Shown here: one piece after another, positions 21,836-34,370 of the stretch
How positions within the stretch are numbered: the stretch's first letter is position 1
Layout of the letters: each line of letters opens with the position of its first letter
Source: Tetrastigma voinierianum
Lineage: Eukaryota; Streptophyta; Magnoliopsida; Vitales; Vitaceae
Assembly: GCA_016808115.1 (NCBI GenBank)
Contig: JAEQBH010003878.1
Span: forward strand, 496,001-560,000
DNA: 64,000 nt
Direction: 5' to 3'
The notes under the pieces: generated by a model
Databases searched by the model: none
What the model saw: only the letters and a program-made list of their open reading frames with translations
Told to the model about the DNA's origin: nothing
Translations under genes and position numbers: made by a program

Positions 21836-23788
21836 TGCTCACCTGCAGATAGACCATACTAGTTTTATGGCAATTTTGTAGTACAAGAAAAGTAAAATTT
21901 GTATTTTTCGGAAACTGAAGTACTAAGGGTAAATTGGTAATTTGTAAAATGAGGACTTAAAGGTCATAAAACAAGAAGAGTATATGTTAAAGTAGGAATT
22001 GTGATAAGCTCATTTGCAAATAGATGAGAGTTGGAGGACTAAATAGCAAAAAACCAAAAAGTTAAGCCAAAGGGTAAGATACAGACAAACATGGTCTTAG
22101 AATTTTTCATTTTTAGCTTTGAAGGCTAGGGCTTTCTGGTGGGGAGAAAGAGAAAGAGAGAAGAGAATAAGAGAAGAAGAAGAAAGGACGAAAAGGAAGC
22201 TAGTTAAAGTGTTCAAGATCAAGGTATGGAAACTATATGTGTATGGATTACTAGTATGGAACCTATATGTATGGAAATCCCTCTTTGTCTAAGTTGTGTA
22301 GGAAAAATCCTATTATAAATGTTGTTGGTTAGTATAAGATGAGTTTTATGGTTTATTTTGAGTTTTTTTTTAAGTTGGTTTTGGTTTGGAAGGAATTTTC
22401 GTGAAAATGGCCAAATATGCCATTTTAAGTGTTAACCCGGCACCTACGCCTAGGTGTAGAGTGCACACCTAAGTATGAATAAAACCCAGGCGGAGGTCCA
22501 CCCCAGGCCTAAAGACCCGGGTAGGAGTTTTCGAATTTTCGATCCGCCTGGGCGTAGGGACCCACTCTAGCGAACCTGCGCTGGCGGCCGGGCCTCAGTA
22601 GCCAGCGGCTACGCCCTGGGCCGCTGATATAGTTAGTTTTATTCCTTTCTTTGGTTAATTATAGAATCTATTATATATTTAATTTGGACTTCCAATGGAA
22701 GATAATTAGGCATAAAATTGGATTAATTGAGGATCCTAACAAGTGAATGAAAGGGTCCGTACAAGTATAAAAGTTATATGAAAAATGCTCTGTACCTCAC
22801 CACCGAGGTAAAGCGAAGCTTCACCTCAGCGATCATGTCATTGGGCAAACATTGTTTCTTACCCCTCATTTTCTAATGCCTTAAGAACAATATAACAAGC
22901 TTAGTATTAGATATAATTGTATGCCTATCGGAGATCGGATAGTGAATGAATAGGCACGTTTGTTCAACGCGATGGTACTCTTGCATTGTGCTACGACACC
23001 TCTATTACATGGGCAGGCACGTCTCTATTTAGTGCGACGGCACTCCTGCATTGTGCTACGTCACCTCTGTTATGTGGGCAAGCACGTCTTTGTTTAGTAT
23101 TGTATCATTGTAGTTACCCTATTGTCTTTGCGTCCCTCTCATTCATTATTCTTGGTCTATCTGAGGCAAACATATATGATAAGAATCTGAATAATGACGA
23201 GAAGAAGCATAAGAAATCAGTTATGTTATGTACTTTCAGTGTCTTCTATCACGTCCTCTGTTCACATTCTCTGAGAATATGAAATTACAGTTATAAATTA
23301 TATTCTGTGCTCTATTATAGAATTCTGTTATACGTAAACTCTAACATATGCATTATGTTATATGTATCCTGTAAATGTGGACCACTTCAAGTGGTCATAT
23401 CTGTTATCTGTTTCCCACTAAGCTATAATCTTAGCACGGGTGTTTCATCAGGTGTGGAATGCTTAAAGAGAGGACATCAGGCGCGTGCGCATCCACTAAA
23501 GACCAACACGGCCAATGAAGTCCCTTGATGTCAGGTTTTATTAGGTTTGAGTAATATAAGTGAGTTACGTAATATTGGTTTGGTAACTGGCTTAAAAATG
23601 TAAATAAACCAGGCATGTATGTGTGGGCGAATTTTCAGCCTTGCTGTAATTAGTGGGTTTTGGAATTTATCTTATGATGCTCTAGTTTGTTTGTTGAAAT
23701 GGGCCCATAAGTGTCAAGTCGAATGAGAATTCTCGATCCGTGTTAGCCCCTCTCGCCGCTGGTGGGGGTAGGGGTGTGACGCCTGAAC
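21836..23788 (+). repeat. 3' LTR of inner chromovirus
   Basis: It starts TGCTCACCTGCAG, aligning loosely with TGTAACACCTTGAATTAG of the 5' LTR, then near-identically from TAGTTTTATGGCAATTTTG. It ends near GACGCCTGAACA. A GC-rich variable stretch (22437-22625) is much longer than in the 5' LTR. Confidence 0.82.
22952..23095. repeat. Two to three 63-65 bp tandem units in LTR
   Basis: Units begin AGGCACGT at 22952 and 23015 and AAGCACGT at 23080, each carrying CTGCATTGTGCTACG and ending ATGGGC or GTGGGC. The 5' LTR has a degenerate counterpart at 15470-15690 and the solo LTR at 52152 has one at 53205-53390. Confidence 0.85.
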
Positions 23789-26015
23789 ATCTCGGTTTTA
23801 TTAGTTTCCCCATTTGCCAACCACATACATGAATAACAATAATTATCCTCAGCATTCTTATCATGAGATATGCTATATCATTATTCTCATCTTCATAACG
23901 AGTACTTTCACATATCTCTTATCATCATATGAATGTATTCTATGCTTCTTTATATAGCAACTATACATGTAATATATTTTCTTCATATGGCTAGAATTCA
24001 TGTCCTTTATTATTCCATTCTATTTATTCCATATTATTTAGCATTAAATCTTATAACTTTTAGTCAATTTCTTTATCTCCAGCTAAGTTATACTGACTTA
24101 TTTTCATACAAAACCATCTCCACCTAATACTTTACGGGAGTATATAAAGAGACATTTGGATGTCTCAATCCTATAAGGAAAGGGCATGAAAATCATTTCC
24201 CAAAACAGGGTCTGACTTCATTTTTTTTTCTAGGTACAATGAATTCGAAATCTCAACATGCTTCTTTCATGCAAATTTTTCCTCTATGAATCTATTTTAC
24301 TCAGAAATTGGAATCACTCTAGTTGAATAATCCAAACTCAAGTTATGGCATTTTAATGCCAAACTGGTCTGTTGCCCGGTTAAACTAATGGCCCGACTAT
24401 GAGACCCGTTTCAGGGTCTTAACTCCATGTTAAACTTGTTCCCTCTACTCATTTGAAGCTACGGTGATAAGGGTTCTTCTCAAATTGGAATCATCCAATT
24501 TGGATTACCAAAACTCAAGATATGCCCTAAACAACCGGGACTACTTTATTTTCAAAACATAACCAGTAACTAGTATTTAGACCCAAATTCAAGGGTCCTA
24601 AATTCATATTAATACTTTATGCTCTTCTTGTAAAATGTGGTCACAAGTCTTAGGTTTCCTCTCTAACTGAAATTTCCTAAGGTGGGGTACTCTAGCCAGT
24701 TGCGCTATTGGAAAATAATTCCTGGGTTTAGGGAAAATTTTTGACAACATCTCTAAACTGACATTTCACTCTATTCACAACTCCTCAATTAGCGGGACCA
24801 CAAACTAAATAACAATTACCAATAACACAAACCACATTGAATTGGTCTTCAAGGGAGTCTCATACCCTATTTTCTGTGGTCACCCCAAGCTCAACTCTCC
24901 TTTTCACATTTCAATTCCCTTTATTTCTCATACCCCATTCTTATTTTAAATGTCAGAAAACAAAAATTTAAAAATGAGATAATGTAAAACTTTTTAGGGA
25001 TCTCAATTTCCTCTCTTATCTGGATTCCAAAAGGCTCCCAAGGTAAGGGGTGATTCCAAACTCCTAAAAACCACATGTTACTCTACCATTTGATGCTTTT
25101 CTCAACTTGCACAGTATTTAACCCCTCTCTAGTTTGTGTTTAGAAGATTCTATGCCCTTAGGTTCTTCAATTTTCTTTAATTCCACAATAACTTTTATAA
25201 TACTTCTATAACACCAAACTTATTACTTTAAGATAAATAAGTCCTCACATGGAAAATTACCAAATATACTTTAAACATGTTATAAAACTACCATGGTATA
25301 ATTCGGGGTGTTACACTTGGAGTGTAGTTGAAAAGGTAAGAAGCTTCAAGAACACCTCTTAAGCCCAAAACCTTTGATTTCCCCAAATCTCCTCCTTTGG
25401 ATCTTCGGTGAAATCCCTCGTTCTTGGTACGTATGCGTAGCCCTCATCGAAGAGATCAATTTTAATTCTGTGCTCAACGGATTTCGACCGATGGAACTCC
25501 GAGGATCACTAAAAGAAGACTTGGATTTCTCTCTTTCTCTCTTTCTCTCTCTCCTTCCTCTGCACGTTTAAACCCGGCCCGAGAAAAAAACCTAGATATT
25601 TTCTCCAAACATCTCATTTTTAAACCTATCTATAACTTTAAAGACTTGGCTCATAGTACGTGTCCTGCACTTATTCAGTCGTTTTACCACAGAAAGCGAT
25701 TAATTTCATCCTGGTTTAAGTTCAAATTATTTTATATGAATTTTATTTAAATTAATTTCCAATTTCCAAAATTTTCTTAAGATTTTCGTTTTTAGGGGTC
25801 ATCGGACACGTCGCCTCGAAAAATGTGAAAAATCCAACTCTCTCATAATCCAATGAAATTTGTCTGGGTAACTAGATTTCGCAACACGAATCCAACGATG
25901 AGGTCCATTTCACCATTTGAGATTTAGAAAATTTCAGGTTTGCAACTTGTACCATAGTAGAAATTTACCGTTTTGCCATTTTTCGGAAAAAGTTCAAATT
26001 TACTCGGGTTTTACA

Positions 26016-26028
26016 TTCTTCCCCCCTT
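26016..26028 (-). other. Polypurine tract of 27.4 kb chromovirus
   Basis: The minus strand reads AAGGGGGGAAGAA and abuts the LTR end TGTAAAACCC (26015). Confidence 0.88.
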
Positions 26029-26101
26029 AAAAGAATTTCGTCCCCAAAATTCACACACATAAACACATACAATCACATGCATATGCAACAATCGTTTAAT
26101 A

Positions 26102-27610
26102 TCAAATGACAAAAAAAGATAGCTTCATCCTCAAATAAGAAGGATAATTAGTCGTATGGTGTCTTGGCGTTCCCATGTTGCCTTCCTCACTCCCTGATCT
26201 TTGCCACAATACCTTTACTAGCCTCACGGTCTTGCCTCTCAAAACTAATCTGACGTGCGATCGTCTTGGTCCACTCCTCGAAGGTTCCATTCGCAGCAGC
26301 GACAAACACCCCGATCCACCACATGGAGTCAAATATCTACAAGATCTTGTTTAGAAGTATGGAGATGAATCTTTGAACTTGCAGATAGGTTTAGCTGTGT
26401 CTGGCTGGTAAAAATTGTGCCTCACCTCTGAAGTACCTCGAAAAGGCCAAATATATCGCCGCGTGCTTCCCCCTTTCTAAAACTCAGGCACGCTCCTCTC
26501 TTAGGCATCACTTTTAAGAAGATATGATCCCCCACCTCAAACTCTAGAGGTCGTCACCGTCTGTCGACGTAGCTCTTCTGCCGACTCTAAAATGTGGGAA
26601 GACGCTTTCGTATCCAATCCACCTTCTTAGAGGTGTCCCTAACTAAATTCGGACTCGTAGAGGGTCTCTCTCCCACCTCCATCCAACAAACTGGAGATCG
26701 ACAAGGCCTTCCATATAGTACCTCATAGGTGCCTTATGTATGCTCGCCTGATAACTATTGTTCTAGGCGAACTCCATTAAAATAAATGCTCTTTTCCCAT
26801 CATGGACTATAGGCGCATCCGTAACATGTCCTCAAAATCTAGATGGTTCCTCTCCAAGACCCAGCCCCGTCGTCTAAGGATGAAAAGCGAGTGCTCAAAT
26901 CATCAACTATGTCCCCCATGACTTCATTGAAGCTCTTTAAAGTGTGAATCTTGGCCTGGGATCTGATCAGTACTGTAAATCTTTGACCACCCACTTGGCT
27001 GGACAATCACCAGTGTCATCTGACCCTCACAGGTTCCTCCAGTGAGAAGGTCATCGCACAACGAGATGTGAGACTTGGAAGGTGATTCACCTATCACCAC
27101 AAAATGTGCCCTACTTAATGTTCATGGCAAGTGAGGTCTAAAATCTATTGTGACATGCTCCCTTTCCACTCGGCTACCTCAGAAATTTGGGTAATCCCGT
27201 TGGTCTGCGGTGCTCGACGCTTTGCCTGGCGACACGTGAGGACATCGTTTCAATCTAGCGTGTTTCTTCATCCACTCTAATAATCTTGGTGGCGAATCAT
27301 GGTACATCTTCGATTGCCACCTAGATGCCGCAAAAGCGAGAGCAATGGAACTCCACACGAGGATCTCCTCTCTCGAGATGCCAGTGGGGGAACCCTGACC
27401 CTTCCCACCTATCAGAAGTACCCTCTGTGTGAATGGCCCAGCCTTTATCACTTGTATCCGACCGTACCTAGTCCCTAATGGACAATATTATCTCGGTGTC
27501 CTATCCCTGGGATCCGATCACTCTGCTCAGTAGGGAAGGGTAGCCACTAAACTCTTTAAAGTACCTTGAGCCTCACCCTTGTAGTGCAGCTCGGTACATT
27601 CACGGTCTCA
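26102..27610 (-). pseudogene. Chromovirus integrase with chromodomain
   Basis: The chromodomain at about 26265-26130 is readable as VLRGKTVRLVKVLWQ, then in another frame an EEATWE-like stretch. Upstream, at about 26580-26500, the C-terminal integrase reads RPLEFEVGDHIFLKVMP, the usual GPF/GPY-adjacent block. The core at 26600-27600 is too decayed to follow, with short scraps only. Frame changes are frequent. The element belongs to the same broad clade as the plus-strand one at 14459-23788 but is a distinct family by LTR sequence. Confidence 0.78.
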
Positions 27611-28110
27611 TTATTTGCCTCGAGGAAGCCCACCGATAGCCACCACTCCCGTGAGCCGGCCCGAGGTGCAATAAACCATCACATTTACCTTACCGGGATG
27701 ATAATGCAAAGTAAAGTCATAATCTTCCAGATACTCTCTCCACCCACGTTGCCTCATGTTAAGGTCCCATTGTGTAAAAATGTATTTCAGACTCTTGTGG
27801 TCCGAAAACACCTCGGGCGCTCCGCCAGTATAAGATAGTGAGCGCGAACCTTCAAGGCGAAGACAATGGCATGACTCCATGTCATACATGGGGTAACTCT
27901 GTTCGTGGTTCTTTAACTTTCGAGAACTTATTTTCTATGAAGCTTCATAACATCAGTCATCCATAGAGCATCATTATGTGTGTCTTTGTTATTTTAAACT
28001 ATCATAATAGGAGTGAAGTAAGCACCGCTCTTCGGCTCGCCAGAATCTTCTAACCTGAGTCGTTCCATAAACTTGAGCCTCCCTTCAGTCAATCTAGGTC
28101 ATAGGTCTTG
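27611..28110 (-). pseudogene. Chromovirus RNase H
   Basis: EVFSDHKSLKYIFTQWDLN, then WREYLEDYDFTLHYHPGKVN, on the minus strand from about 27815 to 27665. This is the C-terminal half of RNase H and the tether region in Gypsy pol. The upstream half (27890-28110) is shifted out of frame. Confidence 0.82.
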
Positions 28111-28579
28111 GCTAATTGGAGAAATCCTCAATGAACCTCACCCGTAATACCACTGTATCGATCTAAGAAGTGCGTATCTAAAGACTAACCCCAGTCTCTC
28201 CTAACTTCGTAACTACCTCGACCTTCTTGGTCCAGGTTTTACAGCCACGACACACACGCCTGCCCTAAGAATTTCACCTCAATAAGCCAAAATTCACACT
28301 TACTGAATTTAGCATACAACTGAATTTAGCATACAAATGCCTTAAGAATTGCGTATCTCGTCATAGGTGCAGCTAATTGGGAGAAATCCTCAATGAACCT
28401 CCTGTAATACCCTGCCAATCCTAAGAAATTGCGTATCTCGAAGACTAACTTCAGTCTCTCCTAACTCATAACTACCTCAACCTTCTTCGGGTCCAAGGAT
28501 ACACCAAGCCGACACCACATGCCCTAAGAATTTCACCTCAATAAGCCAAAATTCACACTTACTGAATTTAGCATACAAC
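28111..28579. repeat. Duplicated segment of about 209 bp in RT
   Basis: 28111-28320 and 28372-28579 both begin GCTAATTGG(G)AGAAATCCTC and end ACTGAATTTAGCATACAAC. They are separated by 51 bases that include an extra TGAATTTAGCATACAA. The copies have diverged by many small indels, so the event is old. Confidence 0.9.
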
Positions 28580-29075
28580 CGATGGTCTCTCAAGGTTTGG
28601 AGAACAATCCTCAAGTGACCCTCATGCTCCTCCTCAGACTTAGAGTAGATCAAGATGTCGTCAACGAAGACCACAACGAACTTATCTAGGTAGGGTTGGA
28701 ACACCCTATGCATAAGATCCATGAATGCCGCTTTTACATTCAATAACTAATGGCACCATCGTGAACTCCAAAATGCCTATACCGTCCTAAACGGCCATCT
28801 TAGGATATCCGCCTCCCTAACCCCGCCAACCCCATGGTAACCGGGCTGTGGAGATCATCTCGAGCAAACTCGCGCCCTCCTCACTAATCATCAAATAAAT
28901 CATCAATCCCCAAGCAAAGACACTATTCTCGAGTAAGTAGTAACGCTGGTCTCAATCATCGGTAGCCCATGCATAGCCGAGTTAGTCTGTCCTTCTTCTT
29001 AGCAAACAACACCCGTAGCGCCCTAAGGTGAAGTGCTCGGGATTCATCAAAACCCCCGTCTAACACCCTATAATC
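28111..29075 (-). pseudogene. Chromovirus reverse transcriptase
   Basis: The ORF at 28743-28477 reads FMDLMHRVFQPYLDKFVVVF followed by VDDILIYSKSEEEHEGHL and FLGHVVS; the catalytic VDD is intact. Upstream sequence to about 29075 carries further RT but is broken. Downstream, the YYRRFIEDFSQLA-type thumb region is present twice because of a duplication (28111-28320 and 28372-28579). Confidence 0.85.
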
Positions 29076-29760
29076 GATTCCTTGAGTTCTTGCAACTCAA
29101 CAGGCGCCATTCTATGCAGAGTCATGGAAATAGAAGATGTAACAGGGTGCAACTCAATAGTGAAGTTTACATCCCTATGTGGAGGTAATCCTAGTAGTTC
29201 ATCAGAAAAAACGCCCTCATACTCACAAACCACCCGAGGTGTATCTAACTCTCGTCTCTCGCCGTCTTCCGTAGGCTGTCATAGCCAACCCATCAACTTC
29301 CCATGCCATCTAGAGTCGTACACGGCTTGGGGTAAAGCATCGTGCTTATCCCCCTAAAACATAAAACAAATACCATCTGGTGTGTAGGCATTAACCTTCT
29401 TACGATCATAATCAATGATGACTCGGTGTGCTGTCAACCAATCCATCCCAAGGATACCATCAAACTCCGACATGTCCATGACCCTAAGGTCCAAGGTGAG
29501 TAGAATCCCCAAGATCTCTAACTCACAACCCCGACATATCTAATCAACATTCACCCTAACTCCTATGGGATAACTCACATGTAGTCACTCTTCCAAGGTT
29601 TTAACCTCTAAGCCCAAATCTTCCACACATGATGTAGCAATAAAGGAATGAGATGCACCATAATCAAATAATACCCTTGCCCATAAGCGAGAGGGTAGAA
29701 ATGTACCTTTAATGACCAATTGATTCTATGTTTATCTGGTGTGTAATGGACAAGTCTGGG
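29076..29760 (-). pseudogene. Chromovirus protease
   Basis: The active site at about 29675-29640 reads VLFDYGASHSFIA, with Tyr instead of the usual Ser after the catalytic Asp. The second half reads GILGMDWLTAHRVIIDYDRK at about 29458-29398. Between them the frame changes. A retropepsin normally needs D-S/T-G, so D-Y-G would be inactive. Confidence 0.8.
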
Positions 29761-30870
29761 TCCCCAAGCCCCTGGGCCATGATCCCTAACTTCTAACCCA
29801 TGCCCTGGCTCCACTGGGCTAACACATGGTAGGGCATGCAGCACCCTAGGACTTGTATTGGCTCCCTTGGCCCATGGTGGGGTAGAGAGAAACAAACTGG
29901 GTTTGTAAACGTCCCACTAATGACTGGGACTAGGCTATCCCATAACTCTAGGATCCCTACCTCTGAGGGAAATCCCATTTCATGTGTCTAGGCTGGTGGC
30001 AATACAAACATGCTCTCTGCCCTGGCTGGCTAGGAGCCCTGAAGTGTCTCCCACCTTGGGATGATTGACCTTGGCCTTAGCCTTGATAGTCGTGGCCCTG
30101 TCCCTGAAACCCTTGAGGAATAGAAGTCCTCTACTTCTTCCTTGAGCTAGAAGAAAAATGTTAGCTCTCATTCCTCTTATCTTTAACACCCACCTCCCGG
30201 ATGTTCCGTGCGTCGTCCACCCCCTTCTCAATGGCCATAGTTGTCTTAACCATCAAGTCCAAGTCTTGTAGAAGAAGTCCCATTGAATTTTACCTCGACG
30301 GACAATTTCCCGCACCATCCTCAAACTTCTCACTGGGCCATGTCTCTGTATTACATAATCATTAGCAAACGCTAATTCAATGAATCGAGCCACGCTTTAA
30401 TCGCTATCGCCCCTTGTTTCGCCTAGGAACTCCCAGCTTGCATTGCTTGCTGCATCTTGAATGTATTTTTCCCATGAAGAGCTCATGGAACTCTTCCCAT
30501 GTCGTTGCCCCCAAGTTTCTTAAGGCTTTGACACCCAATCCCACCATACTTAGGATTCGACCTCTAGTTGGAATGTGACTAGCTTTATCCTAGTGGCATC
30601 AGAGGTGATCTCCATAGCCTCCAAGATTCCTGCCACTTGTTCAAACTCACGATAAGCTACCATCGGTCCCCTCCCTCCCCTGGAAGGCCGGAGGATGGTG
30701 TGCCTTGAACTTCAAGGTTACTACCAGCTCACAACAGACTAGTTGCGGTGGCAGCCACAACATCGGTCATTCAATAGCCTCTATGAAGACTTGTTGGTCA
30801 AAGGCTGGGGGTAGTTGGTTGTTGTTCCACCCACCGCCTTGACGTCCTCTTCCTCGATTAGCCATCTACA
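29761..30870 (-). pseudogene. Chromovirus gag
   Basis: A zinc-knuckle remnant is at about 30020-29965: CLYCHQPRHMKWDFPQ, in which the final Cys of CCHC is replaced by Phe. Upstream sequence to about 30870 has capsid-like scraps but many frame changes, and the apparent start lies near 30865 just inside the leader. A glutamine/proline-rich linker precedes the knuckle. Confidence 0.7.
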
Positions 30871-31202
30871 TATATCAGATAGCAATAAAGTTTACATAGT
30901 ACCCAAAAAAAAATGGGGACCAAGTTTAAACTTTGAGATTTCTTTCCTTGTCTAACTAGTAGCGCATGTGTTAACCACTAATAGACATTAACATCCTGAG
31001 CCATCCCGTTCATTCTTTTTCCAAACCCCCAAGGTTATGTTTTCTAACCCTAGTGTTCCTCTTTTTTCATATACATTTTACCATGTATATAATTCACATA
31101 ACACATAATCACGTAGGATATTATAGCATAAAACATGAAATGCTCAATGAATGCAATGGTCTAGACCCATACTCATCAAGCCCTAAGTAATCGTATACCT
31201 AA

Positions 31203-31214
31203 CCTCTGATACCA
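31203..31214 (-). other. Primer binding site, initiator-Met tRNA type
   Basis: The minus strand reads TGGTATCAGAGG three bases after the LTR that ends at 31218. Confidence 0.9.
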
Positions 31215-32929
31215 AGCTGTGACACCCCAAAATTTGGAGGTCCGTTGATCACCCATCAACCTGCAAAATGCTTATGGATATCATGTAACTCGATACCACA
31301 CCGTTGTGTCCTATTTACCGAGATCCATAATTTAACAAAATCAAACAGAGTCTCCTTTGTACGGGGAGCTCTATTTAAAACCCAACTTGTACAATATACA
31401 ATAAAATGACCCATCCGAAGCCTAATATAACACAATGACCGCATTGGGTCCATTTATGAGTAAAAATTGACCACATTGGGTCCATTTATCCAAATTCATA
31501 TAAAAACATGAAAGGCTATATTAAAAAAAATCCATATAAGTTCAATTACAACTCTTTTACATAAAAGTACAAGTCAAAACTAGTTTGCTCCAAAAGTTTT
31601 ACAAAAGAAGTGGTAAAAGCCACAAGTTGACTTTCTTCACCCTTGCGGCCCCGAATGAGAGCCGTCCACCGGCTTATATCCCGCACCTGAAATGTTTTCC
31701 CCGTATAGGGTGAGCCATGCCCAGTAGAGTAATTCCTACAGAGGCTACTCCCCACCTAAATGCACATGCAATGTTCACATTCGATAATTCATATTCATAT
31801 CAACATTCCAAGTAAGAATATGCAAATTCTAGGTTAGAATTCTACATGTCATGCTATGAAATGAGATGAAACTCACTCGTGCACCATACCCCGAGTCTTT
31901 ACCAACTCCCACCACACAATATAATGCCAATAAGTAATCAAATCTGTCATTGTGAATTACATCCAATGATCCCTTTGAAATAAAATTCATGTGTTTATAA
32001 ATCAAAACTTGTTGGATGTTACACCTCAAATGATCATTTCATAAACAAAACCATTTGTCTTTCTAGGTAGCGGATTTCGGAATCACTCCGCCGGATCCGC
32101 AAGCCTATCTACACTTTTTGGACTTTCATCGTCGAAGTGTATGAACCAGTAATCGGGTCTCTCACTCGAGGAAGTGTCTAGCCCTTCTTGCTATACCCGA
32201 CAAAATTTTTCCATGTCATGCAACCATGCAATTCTATTGAACTTAGTCTAATGGTACCAAACCACTTATCAATTACCAAATGTGGTGTTTGATTTCAACC
32301 AAACACTCACACCCACGAAATGAAATGTCCCCGTGCATTTCCAATGTTATGTACCATTCCATGTCATGTCTCATATGTAGTGAACGTCACATGGACAACT
32401 TAAATCACACATTTCATCAAGTATCATGGAAAATTCTATTGGCGCGAAATAGAATTTCCAATAAAAGTTCATCCCAATGTGCCTGGCATTATGGCTAATA
32501 CACTATATATCAAACATTTTATCTAACAACCACAACTACATGTCATTACATAATCACAATACACCCCTAATTCTCAAGGCCAAATGTATCACATGATATG
32601 CCCCACAAAATGTTCTACATAAAGTCCATATAAACAGTTTGCATCGGCCTCCAACAAGCCATAACAGCCCCTAAAACAAGCCACACAAAAAAAAAAAAAA
32701 AAAAATAGTCCACAACTTCAAACTTCCAAACAACCCTAAACAATCCACAATTTTAACCCAACAATTCCTCAACAGCCCATTAAACAGCCACAAACAACCC
32801 CCCAACAGGGCCACAAATAGTTCCCAAATTAGCCTTAAACTGGCCAACAAAGTTAGAAAAACCCACCGCCCATAAACTGTCCAAAACAGTCCTGTGTCAG
32901 CCCCAAACAACTCCCAAATAGCCACATAA

Positions 32930-33300
32930 CAACCCCTTAAATCAGCCCCAAAAGGTAGAAATAAAACCAAATAGCCCCTTAAATCAACCCAAATGGTGAA
33001 AATAAAGCCAAACAACCCCTTAAATCAGCCTTAAATGTAGAAATAAACCAAATAGCCCCTTAAATCTGCCTAAAGGGTAGAAATAAAGCCAAATAACCCC
33101 TTAAATCAGCCCCAAATGTAGAAATAAACCAAACAAACCCTTAAATCAGCCCCAAAGGTAGAAATAAACCAAATAACCCCTTAAATATGCCCAAATGGTA
33201 GAAATAAAGCCACAAACCCCTTAAATCAACCCCAAAGGTAGAAATAAACCAAACAACCCTTTAAATCAACCCAAAGGGTAGAAATAAACCAAAGTAGGAA
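32930..33300. repeat. Minisatellite of about 40 bp inside LTR
   Basis: About nine to ten units of GGTAGAAATAAACCAAA plus CCCCTTAAATCAGCCC; counterpart of 13075-13410, with a different order of variant units. Confidence 0.9.
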
Positions 33301-33710
33301 GAACCCCACCTCTTGGAGTGTAGTAGCAAAGGTATGAAGCTTCAAGAACACCTCCTAAGCCCAAAACCTTTTATTTCCCCAAACCTTTGGATTTTGGTGA
33401 AATCCCTCGTTCTTGGTACGTATGCATAGCCCTCGTCGAGGAGATGAATTTTAATTCTTGGCTCAATGGATTCTGACTGACGGAACTCCGAGGATCGCCA
33501 AAAGAAGACTTGGATTTCTCTCTTTCTCTCCCTCTTTCTCTCCCACGTTCAAACCAGCAGAAAAAACCTAGATATTTTCTCCAAACATCTAATTTTTAAC
33601 CCAACCTATAACTTTAAAGACTTGGCTCACGTCGCGCCACGTGTCCTCCACTTGTTGGGGTTCATTTTTGCCTTGAAACAATTAATTTCGTCCTGGTTTA
33701 AGTTCAAATT

Positions 33711-33850
33711 TGTAGAAAACAACCAAGAGAGAATTTGAGGAAATAATCTCTTATGTTTTTTCATTAAATTAACATGTGTATATATACAAGAGGGATAGTC
33801 TATATTTCCTAAATCATAAACTCTATATTGTTAAGATCTTAACTATTATA
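33711..33850 (-). repeat. Native 3' LTR of Copia (degenerate)
   Basis: Matches 38292 onward (TGTAGAAAACAACCAAGAG, then ATGTGTATATATACA). Homology fades after 33830, so the inner edge is approximate; the repeated CTAACTAGTTACAACTC units of the other LTR are missing here. Confidence 0.8.
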
Positions 33851-34370
33851 GTGGAATGGTGGGTTAAAGTGGGTGGAGCTGTGTGGTGTGTGTGTGGCTT
33901 ATAAAGTGTATGTGTTCGAACAAAACCAAATAGAGTTTTCAACAGAACATAAAACAACTCTAATATGTCAGTTCGCTCTGAACACAGATCTGAGGTTTGG
34001 CAACCAAGTTATCACACCAAAGTTTTGGTCGGATCCACGCCTTAATGCGTCGACTCCACCAAGAGTTGATGAAGCCACATGATTTCACACACAGACCGTC
34101 ATTACTCTATTCACTCCGCACTTCTGAACGGAACAACCCTTGCTTCTCTTACTCTTCCATGAGATCAGATTCACTAACAAAAACACAAAGAATCTAGATG
34201 GATTCTCCTATCTTCTCGACCGCCTAATCAAGATATGTGAAGCATTCAACTCTATTATGCCCAGATTATATAAAATAATTCGTCCCAAAGAGTTCTCTTT
34301 CTGTGTAACATAGAATATGCGTTCTATAGTCGCCAATTGTCAACAACAAATGGGGAAGACATGTATCGAC

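Larger units (their letters stand above)
14459..23788 (+). mobile_element. Tekay-like chromovirus, full length but decayed
   Basis: Plus-strand element with 5' LTR 14459-16368, initiator-Met PBS, gag with zinc knuckle, protease, RT, RNase H, integrase, chromodomain, polypurine tract and 3' LTR 21836-23788. This gene order and the C-terminal chromodomain define chromoviruses; sequence style is Tekay/Del. It inserted into the solo LTR 13427-25315 and is the innermost layer of this nest. I could not read a clean target duplication: the left flank is CAGGT and the right flank after 23788 is TCTCG, so the right edge may be off by several bases. An insert of about 0.9 kb of GC-rich DNA interrupts RT. 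Confidence 0.88.

Noticed and set aside
32671..33015. Hydrophobic 114-codon minus-strand ORF resembling a membrane protein
   Set aside because: It is the complement of the LTR minisatellite and CAGTCC-type repeats.
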